7,116 nt of DNA from an uncultured Clostridia bacterium (GTDB lineage Bacteria; Bacillota; Clostridia; Christensenellales; CAG-138): positions 1 through 7,116 of the forward strand of contig CALGGM010000203.1 of assembly GCA_937915925.1 (NCBI GenBank), written 5' to 3'. Of the stretch, positions 1 to 5,055 are shown piece after piece (position 1 is the stretch's first letter; every line of letters begins with the position of its first letter). A model generated the notes under the pieces. That model saw nothing but the letters and a program-made list of their open reading frames with translations, was not told the origin of the DNA and made no database searches. A program made the position numbers and the translations under genes.

Positions 1-329
1 TCGGCGAGCGCGGCGTAAAGCTGTCCGGCGGACAGAAGCAGCGCATCTCGATCGCGCGGCTGTTCCTCAAAAACCCGCCCATTCTGATCCTCGACGAGGC
101 GACGTCCGCGCTCGATACGGTCACCGAATACGACATTCAAAAGAGCTTTGATGAACTTGCCGAAGGACGCACTACGCTGATCATCGCGCACCGTCTTTCC
201 ACCGTGCGCAACGCCGACGAGATCATCGTCATCGATCAGGAAGGCATTCGCGAGCGCGGCACACACGACGAGCTGGTGAAAGCGAACGGTCTGTATGCGA
301 CGTTCTACCGCACGACGTTAAAGGACTAA
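1..329 (+). CDS. ABC exporter ATP-binding domain, 3' end (partial)
   Basis: This is the C-terminal 108 residues of an ABC transporter nucleotide-binding domain, read in the frame starting at base 3; the 5' part lies outside the window. Visible motifs, numbered from the first whole codon, are the LSGGQKQR signature (about residues 7-14), Walker B with catalytic glutamate ILILDEATSALD (27-38), and the H-loop IIAHRLSTV (60-68). The protein ends in the usual GTHDELV...GLYATFY tail, which is typical of fused membrane-plus-ATPase exporters of the MsbA/MdlB/lipid-and-drug type. It would couple ATP hydrolysis to export across the cytoplasmic membrane. The substrate cannot be read from this part. There is no U-tract terminator after the stop, so some read-through into the next operon is possible. 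Confidence 0.95.
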   Translation, partial: GERGVKLSGGQKQRISIARLFLKNPPILILDEATSALDTVTEYDIQKSFDELAEGRTTLIIAHRLSTVRNADEIIVIDQEGIRERGTHDELVKANGLYATFYRTTLKD

Positions 330-332
330 CCG

Positions 333-347
333 TATCGATTATCGATA
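333..347. promoter_or_regulatory. Perfect 15-bp palindrome upstream of promoter, candidate operator
   Basis: TATCGAT-T-ATCGATA is a perfect inverted repeat with 7-bp arms around a single central base, starting 3 bases after the ABC gene stop and ending 8 bases before the -35 box. It can also be read as a tandem TATCGAT repeat. It is followed by A residues rather than a T-run, so it does not look like a terminator for the ABC gene. Size and position suit a dimeric helix-turn-helix repressor or activator. The obvious candidate is the XRE protein encoded in the same operon at 857, but that link is inference. Confidence 0.45.
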
Positions 348-355
348 AAAACATA

Positions 356-384
356 TTGACAATCAAATAATATTTAGGTATAAT
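356..384 (+). promoter_or_regulatory. Consensus sigma-A-type promoter
   Basis: The -35 box TTGACA (356-361) and the -10 box TATAAT (379-384) are both exact consensus, separated by an optimal 17 bp in an AT-rich context. Transcription should begin near 391, almost inside the strong ribosome binding site AAAGGAGG (391-398) of the gene at 404, so the leader would be very short. It would drive the run 404-2052. A promoter this close to consensus is expected to be strong unless repressed, which fits with the palindrome immediately upstream. Confidence 0.85.
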
Positions 385-403
385 CAGGGGAAAGGAGGTT
401 CGT

Positions 404-847
404 ATGAAACGCTTTTCCCTGATTCTTTCTTATACGTTCTGTGCGGTCGGTTTTCTCACTACGCTCGGCATGTGCATCGCCTTCCCCATCCTCGGGGTCG
501 GTAAAATCGCAACGGTTCCGAATGCCGTGCGCTTTTCCGCACTCAGTTACCTGCTTTCTTATCTGATTCTTATGCTCGTGCTTGGATCCGACGTCTGCCT
601 GTTCCGTCTGCTGAACAGCATTTCAAAGGAACGCTTCTTCACGGACCGAAGCGTAAAGCTGCTGTCTGTCATTTCCCGGGCGTCCTTAGCTTCCGGCATC
701 CTTGCAATCCCCCTCTTCTTTGTATTCATCCGTGAAGCGCTGTTTATTTCCTTTGTTGCGCTATTCCTCGGTTCGGTGCTCAGCGTGGTCGCCGAGGTGA
801 TCCGCAAGGCAAACGAGATCAAGGAAGAAAACGACGCAACGATCTGA
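404..847 (+). CDS. DUF2975 family four-helix membrane protein (YoaS-like)
   Basis: A 147-residue integral membrane protein with four hydrophobic segments at about residues 7-29, 45-66, 86-110 and 112-136, and a charged C-terminal tail. The loop between helices 2 and 3 holds SKERFFTDRSVKLLSVISR, matching the conserved loop I remember for DUF2975, and the length is normal for that family. The start is fixed by AAAGGAGG five bases upstream. The gene lies 9 bases ahead of a small XRE regulator, the same arrangement as Bacillus subtilis yoaS-yozG, and this context strengthens the call. The biochemical function of DUF2975 is unknown. By analogy with other membrane protein plus small HTH pairs it may sequester or signal to the regulator, which is inference. 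Confidence 0.85.
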   Translation: MKRFSLILSYTFCAVGFLTTLGMCIAFPILGVGKIATVPNAVRFSALSYLLSYLILMLVLGSDVCLFRLLNSISKERFFTDRSVKLLSVISRASLASGILAIPLFFVFIREALFISFVALFLGSVLSVVAEVIRKANEIKEENDATI

Positions 848-856
848 GGTGCCGCT

Positions 857-1114
857 ATGATTACCGTAAATCTTGACGTCATGATGGCAAAGCGCAAGAT
901 GTCGCTGAACACGCTTTCCGATAAGGTCGGCATCACGCTTGCGAATCTATCTATTCTCAAGAACAACAAGGCAAAAGCGATCCGCTTCTCCACCCTCGAC
1001 GCGATCTGTAAAGCGTTGGACTGCGATGTCGGCGACATCCTTGTCTTTGAACCGGATAAGGATTCCGAACATCGGATCAACTTTGCATCGGTGATCGACC
1101 TTTCAAAGGAGTAA
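857..1114 (+). CDS. XRE/Cro-family transcriptional regulator (YozG-like)
   Basis: An 85-residue DNA-binding protein consisting of almost nothing but a Cro/C1-type helix-turn-helix (HTH_26 type). The helices run over about residues 15-37 (SLNTLSDKVGITLANLSILKN), with TLANLSILKN as the likely recognition helix. They are followed by the characteristic RFSTLDAICKALDCDVGDIL segment (44-62) seen in YozG-like regulators that accompany DUF2975 proteins. There is no ligand-binding domain. The GAGGTG ribosome binding site overlaps the stop codon of the previous gene, so the two are tightly co-expressed. It probably autoregulates the promoter at 356-384, with the palindrome at 333-347 as a possible target, but nothing in the sequence proves this. 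Confidence 0.92.
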   Translation: MITVNLDVMMAKRKMSLNTLSDKVGITLANLSILKNNKAKAIRFSTLDAICKALDCDVGDILVFEPDKDSEHRINFASVIDLSKE

Positions 1115-1119
1115 GAACG

Positions 1120-1533
1120 ATGAAAACACGGACAAGTTCAGCTATCACTGCTTGGTTTTTATCGAAGGGAGAAACAAGAATGCCGACGCACACCGAAAAA
1201 ACCGGGTGGATTGCGAAAACAGGATTGAAACTTGGAATCGTCTGCCTTTGTTTGCCTGCGCTGACGATTCTGCTTTCATGGATTTTCTTTAAGGTCCCGA
1301 TGGAAGCACGTCCGATCATTTCCGGTTTTACGCTTGCGCTTTTGATCGCTTACCCGATCCTCTGCGTGTCGGCAATTGTTTTCGGCATCATCGGCGTCCT
1401 TAGAAACCGCGAAAAGAAAGACCCTGCTTGTCTAATAGACTTTCACTTCTCGATCAACGCGATCGTGTCCGGCGTTCTCGTCCTGCTTTTAGGCGGGTTC
1501 GTTTATTGGTTGTTTTCTTCTTTATCCATTTAG
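1120..1533 (+). CDS. Small three-helix membrane protein, unknown function
   Basis: I do not recognise this 137-residue protein beyond its overall resemblance to short DUF4190-like membrane proteins. It has three hydrophobic segments at about residues 36-58, 66-94 and 112-133, with a basic/acidic loop NREKKDPA between the second and third. Two starts are possible. ATG 1120 has AAAGGAG eight bases upstream, overlapping the end of the regulator gene. ATG 1180 has GGGAG at similar spacing and would give a 117-residue protein beginning MPTHTEKTG. The first 20 residues of the long form look unlike the rest, so the shorter form may be the main product. The gene belongs to the operon starting at 404: the gap to the regulator is only 5 bases, and its stop codon lies inside the next gene's ribosome binding site. 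Confidence 0.7.
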   Translation: MKTRTSSAITAWFLSKGETRMPTHTEKTGWIAKTGLKLGIVCLCLPALTILLSWIFFKVPMEARPIISGFTLALLIAYPILCVSAIVFGIIGVLRNREKKDPACLIDFHFSINAIVSGVLVLLLGGFVYWLFSSLSI

Positions 1534-1545
1534 GAGGTGACGAGT

Positions 1546-2052
1546 ATGAAACATACCGTGCAAAAGCTGATTGTTTCGCTGCTGATTCTGCTGCTTCCGC
1601 TCGGATGCGCCATGAATCCGGTTTCCAACATCTTCGGCATGATAGGGATCATCAATCTGTCGGAGATTGATGACAACCGCCCCGGCAATCTGACGGATCG
1701 GGACGAGATTGTTGCGGTTTATCACGAGAACGGAGAAGCCTTTCTGAACGCTGCCGAAACCGGAAGCTTTCAGGATTTGGAATCGATCTACGGCGTATCG
1801 GAGGTAATTGTCGACGACCGGTATATTGACATCGAATTCGGCGGGTCCGGCTTCGGCTCAAGCACGAATTATTACGGCATCTTTTACTCTGAAACCGATC
1901 AGTTGAATGCTTTTCAACTCGGTCCGTCCCCCATGATAGAACTCGTCCCAAAAGACGGCGGCTTCAGCTTTACAGATTCTTATCACGGAGGCAACGGCTT
2001 TTATGTCGAACCGCTCGGCAATCATTACTTCTACTACGAAACGCATTTCTAA
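1546..2052 (+). CDS. Uncharacterised lipoprotein (first of three)
   Basis: A 168-residue predicted secreted lipoprotein. Residues 1-20 form a signal peptide (MKHTVQKL basic start, leucine-rich core) ending LLPLG before Cys21, the probable lipidation site. Proline at -3 is unusual for a lipobox, which normally has L, V or I there. The mature part is rich in Gly, Tyr and acidic residues and has no enzymatic motif. Features include LTDRDEIVAVYHENGEAF (about 49-66), GGSGFGSSTNYYGIFYS (99-115) and a tyrosine-rich end YFYYETHF, the general look of small beta-rich lipoproteins found in Clostridia. The start is ATG 1546, set by AGGAGGTGA at 1532-1540; an upstream GTG at 1537 lies inside that site and is rejected. 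Codons 17-35, which include the lipobox, are repeated at 2445-2500. Confidence 0.8.
   Translation: MKHTVQKLIVSLLILLLPLGCAMNPVSNIFGMIGIINLSEIDDNRPGNLTDRDEIVAVYHENGEAFLNAAETGSFQDLESIYGVSEVIVDDRYIDIEFGGSGFGSSTNYYGIFYSETDQLNAFQLGPSPMIELVPKDGGFSFTDSYHGGNGFYVEPLGNHYFYYETHF
1594..1649 (+). repeat. 56-bp direct repeat, copy A (inside the lipoprotein gene)
   Basis: This segment encodes residues 17-35 of the lipoprotein at 1546, including the lipidation Cys21. It matches 2445-2500 at 54 of 56 positions by direct comparison, with no gaps. The differences are T1613 versus C2464 (Met to Thr in the protein frame) and A1644 versus C2495 (silent). Similarity stops abruptly on both sides. Confidence 0.93.
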
Positions 2053-2060
2053 TGCAAGAC

Positions 2061-2085
2061 TTCAACTAAAAAGCGCTCGGAAGCG
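2061..2085 (+). terminator. Decayed terminator remnant after the lipoprotein gene
   Basis: Bases 2061-2080 match 3961-3980, the 5' half of the terminator after the third lipoprotein gene, at 18 of 20 positions, including 13 identical bases (AAAAAGCGCTCGG). Here the second half is shortened to AAGCGTT and no T-run follows; only a weak five-pair stem (AGCGC with GCGTT, one G-T pair) remains. It probably does not terminate transcription. It looks like a degraded copy of the same element. Confidence 0.45.
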
Positions 2086-2122
2086 TTACTCTATAAAGGG
2101 TGGTTTTCAACCAATATAAGAG

Positions 2123-2152
2123 GACGGGAACGTATCATTCCCCCGTCTTTTT
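2123..2152 (+). terminator. Rho-independent terminator of the 404-2052 operon
   Basis: GACGGG (2123-2128) pairs with CCCGTC (2142-2147) around a 13-base loop whose AA and TT edges may extend the stem, and TTTTT (2148-2152) follows at once. It lies 70 bases after the lipoprotein stop on the same strand, the expected place for the end of the four-gene transcript. Its presence suggests that the genes from 2562 onward are transcribed separately. Confidence 0.75.
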
Positions 2153-2197
2153 GTCACAAAGTCTATTTTGCTTTGAACAGGGACGCATGCGAGAGCC

Positions 2198-2383
2198 AAA
2201 AGCCTTCCCCTTGATGGGGAAGGTGCTGAGGAACGAGGCGGATGAGGTGAATACGAAGAAAAGCGGCAGCTTTTCGCGGATCAATGAATGGCACATACGC
2301 ACATAAATTGCGGTGGAGCCGCATGCCCCCTCATCAGTCACCTATCGGTGACAGCTTCCCCACCCAAGGGGGAAGCCTCTTTT
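2198..2383. mobile_element. MITE-like palindromic repeat element
   Basis: About 186 bp of non-coding DNA with imperfect terminal inverted repeats: it starts AAAAGCCTTCCCC and ends GGGGGAAGCCTCTTTT. Each end also folds by itself. CCTTCCCC/GGGGAAGG occupies 2203-2223 and GCTTCCCC/GGGGAAGC 2354-2376. Further stems are GAAAAGC/GCTTTTC (2258-2275), GCGG/CCGC (2310-2322) and GTCACC/GGTGAC (2337-2352). The inner GATGAGG (2241-2247) is complementary to CCTCATC (2329-2335). Its wording resembles high-copy palindromic repeats that I recall from gut Clostridia genomes. No transposase or clear target duplication is present, so it would be a non-autonomous element. The 2053-2561 gap holds this element, two terminator structures and repeat copy B, and I see no gene in it. 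Confidence 0.7.
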
Positions 2384-2444
2384 CTCGAAGAGCGCACTTA
2401 CACAACGCTATGCGGCGGGACGTGCGCTTCAAGCAAACAAAAAT

Positions 2445-2500
2445 CTTCCGCTCGGATGCGCCACGAATCCGGTTTCCAACATCTTCGGCATGATCGGGAT
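2445..2500 (+). repeat. 56-bp direct repeat, copy B (intergenic)
   Basis: This is a 54-of-56 match to 1594-1649, lying between the MITE-like element and the second lipoprotein gene. Translated in the original frame it still reads LPLGCATNPVSNIFGMIG, and the frame stays open into the gene at 2562. It has no signal peptide core before it and no plausible start with a ribosome binding site. The ATG at 2490 lies inside the repeat and lacks an AGGAGG-type site. It is most likely a fragment of a duplicated lipoprotein gene. Confidence 0.9.
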
Positions 2501-2561
2501 AAGGAATCCTGTATTCTGTATTACCTGCACAACAAATATTGATAATCAACGGAGGCAGATT

Positions 2562-3434
2562 ATGAAAAGGGTCTTTCTGTTTGGGTTCGTCTTACTTATT
2601 ACGCTGCTCGGCATTTCCTGCGGACAATCCTTCGAGCTGATTAACGGGAACGAACAACTGCAATCCTATACGGTTGAGGAACTGACTGCAGTATACAATC
2701 AATACCATGAGAGGTTTCAACGCGTCGCCGAACTGGTATCGGAAAATGAATCGATCGAACAAATCATGCTGAACTCCATGGAAGAAGTCGTTTCTATTTA
2801 TTCGGATGCAAAAAAGCCTTGTTTTACGGAAGAGGAATGGAACGAAATAGAAGAATTGTTTCATCTCACCGGTATGAACAGAATTGAAAGAAGCATCAAG
2901 AGCGGTAAAAATGTAATCAAATTTTTATTCAGAAAAGGCAATTTCACGACAGAACTGTTCTGCTGCGAGACGACCGATGAAAAGGATCTCCTGTATCATA
3001 AGCAGCGAACCTCGATTTTTCAAAAAATCGAAGAGTACTGGTGGGTCGGATATACGGTCGACGGATATACTTTCGATACGAACGTGAAGAACGGAATCGA
3101 TTTTACGAATCTGAAGACTGCAAATGAAACGCTGAACAATTATACGATCGAAGACGATACAGTCATTTTCGATTGTGAACTGAACGTTTTAAATGCATCC
3201 GATCAGAATAAGACTTATGAAATCATCGGATTGTTCCCGGAGGATCAGCGGAACGGATTGATTGTTGAAAGCGCATTGAACGCAAAAGATCCCGAAACCG
3301 GTTCATTCTTTTTTTCGATCGAAGCCGGTTCGGAATCTCGAATTCAAATTATGTTTATCGGAACATTTGCGGGCAATCCGGAGAAGGTCAATAGAAATGC
3401 ACCGGAAATGATGGTTTATGAGGTTCACTTTTGA
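2562..3434 (+). CDS. Uncharacterised lipoprotein (second of three)
   Basis: A 290-residue predicted lipoprotein of unknown function. Residues 1-19 are a signal peptide (MKRVF start, hydrophobic core) followed by Cys20 in LLGISC; glycine at -3 makes the lipobox atypical. The first half is helical-looking and acidic (YTVEELTAVYNQYHERFQRVAELV, about 36-59) and includes FTEEEWNEIEELFHLTG (88-104) and a Trp pair at 160-161. The last 90 residues look like a beta-sandwich of the secreted Ig-like kind, ending VYEVHF. No catalytic motif is visible. The start is ATG 2562, with GGAGG six bases upstream; an in-frame ATG at 2490 would place a non-signal sequence in front and is rejected. AVYNQYHERF recalls AVYHENGEAF in the first lipoprotein, hinting at distant common ancestry. 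I see no convincing promoter upstream. Confidence 0.82.
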   Translation: MKRVFLFGFVLLITLLGISCGQSFELINGNEQLQSYTVEELTAVYNQYHERFQRVAELVSENESIEQIMLNSMEEVVSIYSDAKKPCFTEEEWNEIEELFHLTGMNRIERSIKSGKNVIKFLFRKGNFTTELFCCETTDEKDLLYHKQRTSIFQKIEEYWWVGYTVDGYTFDTNVKNGIDFTNLKTANETLNNYTIEDDTVIFDCELNVLNASDQNKTYEIIGLFPEDQRNGLIVESALNAKDPETGSFFFSIEAGSESRIQIMFIGTFAGNPEKVNRNAPEMMVYEVHF

Positions 3435-3464
3435 TTGCGAGCTGATCTTGGAGGAAGCAGTAAA

Positions 3465-3953
3465 ATGAAACGCTTAATTTCTGTAACGATCACAAGTATC
3501 ATTTCGATCATACTGATCGGATGTGCACTCTTACCCTCGACAGAAAGCCAAAAGCTTATCATGGGTTTCGATCCTTCGGACTTTGTTATTATTGAAGAGG
3601 AAGACATGCACGGCGGCTTTCACGGCGACGGTGAATATTTTCTGACGCTGGATTGTTCTTCCGATCCGGATCGCGCAAGGCAGATCGTTGCCGATTGGAC
3701 GCCCCTTCCCCTCTCGAACAATCTCAAGCTGCTTATGTATGGCGGGCAAAAGGAATATGCCGTGTATCATGGATGGGTCGAAGAACGTTGGACGAAGGTT
3801 GAAAACGGCGTATATCGGTTTTACAACTATCACACCGAGAATACGGATCCATCAGACGATTCCGGATTGTTCAGCGATTATTCCTACAACTTCGATATCG
3901 CGATCTACGATTTTGACAACGATACACTATATTACTATGAATTGGATACGTAA
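3465..3953 (+). CDS. Uncharacterised lipoprotein (third of three)
   Basis: A 162-residue predicted lipoprotein. The signal peptide is residues 1-19, with a canonical lipobox LIGC (17-20) and lipidation at Cys20. The mature protein has DMHGGFHGDGEYFL (47-60), LPLSNNLKLLMYGG (81-94), a Trp/Tyr-rich centre and the ending AIYDFDNDTLYYYELDT. I recall proteins with this HGGFHGDG...LPLS.NL..MYGG...TLYYYE pattern as a widespread but unnamed family in Bacillota; no function is known to me. The start is ATG 3465, with GGAGGA at 3450-3455; an upstream in-frame TTG at 3435 has no ribosome binding site. The gene begins 30 bases after the second lipoprotein gene and is probably co-transcribed with it, ending at the terminator 14 bases downstream. 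Confidence 0.83.
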   Translation: MKRLISVTITSIISIILIGCALLPSTESQKLIMGFDPSDFVIIEEEDMHGGFHGDGEYFLTLDCSSDPDRARQIVADWTPLPLSNNLKLLMYGGQKEYAVYHGWVEERWTKVENGVYRFYNYHTENTDPSDDSGLFSDYSYNFDIAIYDFDNDTLYYYELDT

Positions 3954-3966
3954 AAGTGCCTTCATC

Positions 3967-3995
3967 AAAAAAGCGCTCGGCATCGAGCGTTTTTT
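3967..3995. terminator. Bidirectional rho-independent terminator
   Basis: CGCTCG (3974-3979) pairs with CGAGCG (3984-3989) around a GCAT loop, flanked by six A on the left and six T on the right, so both strands give a GC stem followed by a U-run. It lies between the convergent lipoprotein gene (stop 3953, + strand) and dCMP deaminase gene (stop 4009, - strand) and should end both transcripts. Confidence 0.9.
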
Positions 3996-4008
3996 CATAT
4001 GCATTTGA

Positions 4009-4506
4009 TCAGACCTTACTCTCGTCAAAGTCGATGAGAATCGAGCTGCGCTTCGGGATAAGCTTACGAAGCCTCACGCCCGCGGCGTTGAAAAGGCGCT
4101 TACTGGCGCGGTTCATGGGGGTATTGTTGTACTTATCGGAAAGATACACGACCTCCTTGATGCCGCACTGGATGATCGCCTTGGCGCATTCGTTGCACGG
4201 AAACAGCGCGACATAGATGCGACAGCCCGAAAGCGACGCGCCGGCGTTGTTCAGGATCGCGTTCAGCTCCGCGTGGCAGACGTACGGATATTTCGTATCG
4301 TACGGCTCGCCCTCACGCGCCCACGGAAATTCGTCGTCGCTGCAGCCGATCGGAAAGCCGTTGTAACCGACCGACATGATCTTGTTGTGCTCGTTGACGA
4401 TGCACGCGCCGACCTGCGTGCTCGGGTCCTTGCTGCGGTACGAGGACAGCAGCGATACGCCCATAAAGTATTCGTCCCAGGACAGGTAGTCTGCGCGCTT
4501 TTCCAT
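4009..4506 (-). CDS. Deoxycytidylate (dCMP) deaminase
   Basis: A 165-residue cytoplasmic zinc enzyme that deaminates dCMP to dUMP, feeding dTMP synthesis. The cytidine deaminase-like fold is clear. It opens with YLSWDEYFMGVSLLSSYRSKDPSTQVGA, the typical start of the dCMP deaminase/ComEB family. The zinc and catalytic motif HAE (His78, Glu80) and the second zinc motif PCNEC (Cys104, Cys107) are intact, and the length is normal. The start is ATG 4506 (MEKRADYL), with GGAGGA five bases upstream. An ATG at 4518 overlaps that ribosome binding site and would add only four residues. It is the last gene of the minus-strand operon, 15 bases after scpB. dCMP deaminases are often allosterically regulated by dCTP and dTTP, but that cannot be judged from the sequence here. 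Confidence 0.95.
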   Translation of the reverse strand: MEKRADYLSWDEYFMGVSLLSSYRSKDPSTQVGACIVNEHNKIMSVGYNGFPIGCSDDEFPWAREGEPYDTKYPYVCHAELNAILNNAGASLSGCRIYVALFPCNECAKAIIQCGIKEVVYLSDKYNNTPMNRASKRLFNAAGVRLRKLIPKRSSILIDFDESKV

Positions 4507-4521
4507 GTGTTCCTCCATAAT

Positions 4522-5055
4522 CTATACGGTCTCGACGGTCTCCGGCTCCTCGCTCGGCAGAACGGGAAGCTCGGAAAGGTTGTGCATGCCGAACTTATGT
4601 AAAAACGTATCGGTCGTGGCGTACAGCATCGGCTTGCCGATGACGTCCTTCCTGCCGACCGCGGCGATCAAGCCGAGCTTTTGCAGCTGCGATACCGCGT
4701 ATTCACAGCGCACGCCGCGCACGGATTCGATCTCCGCGCGGGTCACAGGCTGCTTATAGGCGATCACGGCAAGCGTTTCTAAAATCGACTGCGAGATGTT
4801 CTTCTTTTGCTCAGGCTGCAGAAGATCTTCGACATAGCGGATATAGTCCCGATTTGAAACAAGCTGCGCCGTGTCTTCGGTAGCTAAAAGGCAGATCCCT
4901 CGCCCTTCCTCGCGATAGTTCAGTTCCATTTCAAACAGCAGCGCTTTGGTCGACGCCTCGTCCTGTTCCAAAACGCGCGCGATCTCGGTGATCAGCACCG
5001 GCTCGCCCGCTACGAACAGCAAGCATTCCACGATTGCGGCTTTTTTCTTTTCCAT
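4522..5055 (-). CDS. scpB: Segregation and condensation protein B (ScpB)
   Basis: A 177-residue protein that forms, with ScpA and the SMC ATPase, the bacterial condensin complex that compacts and segregates the chromosome on the nucleoid. ScpB dimers of two winged-helix domains bind the centre of ScpA. The N-terminal domain (about 1-80) opens with AAIVECLLFVAGEPV. The second domain carries the strongly conserved block SQSILETLAVIAYKQPVTRAEIESVRGV (88-115), followed by LGLIAAVGRKDVIGKPMLYATTDTFLHKFG (127-156). Length is typical, with a short acidic tail. The start ATG overlaps the scpA stop by one base (TGATG), with GAGG just upstream inside scpA. Translational coupling would help match subunit amounts. 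Confidence 0.97.
   Translation of the reverse strand: MEKKKAAIVECLLFVAGEPVLITEIARVLEQDEASTKALLFEMELNYREEGRGICLLATEDTAQLVSNRDYIRYVEDLLQPEQKKNISQSILETLAVIAYKQPVTRAEIESVRGVRCEYAVSQLQKLGLIAAVGRKDVIGKPMLYATTDTFLHKFGMHNLSELPVLPSEEPETVETV

Noticed and set aside
559..1080. Minus-strand open frame of 173 codons
   Set aside because: It is antisense to the DUF2975 and XRE genes, which have strong sites and recognisable domains; its product is Ser/Arg-rich without motifs.
1594..2500. Two-copy repeat as a possible CRISPR or attachment-site pair
   Set aside because: There are only two copies 851 bp apart, no regular spacers and no cas or integrase gene, and copy A is coding. A phage attachment duplication is not supported.
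2100..2542. Several short open frames in the gene-free gap
   Set aside because: They run through terminator hairpins, the palindromic element and repeat copy B. Peptide similarity to a frame at 1428-1670 is explained entirely by the 56-bp repeat read in a non-native frame.
2541..2546. GATAAT as a -10 box for the second lipoprotein gene
   Set aside because: No acceptable -35 box at normal spacing, and transcription would start inside the ribosome binding site.
2490..2561. Upstream ATG extending the second lipoprotein by 24 residues
   Set aside because: It lies within repeat copy B, has no ribosome binding site, and would hide the signal peptide. ATG 2562 has GGAGG and a proper signal sequence.
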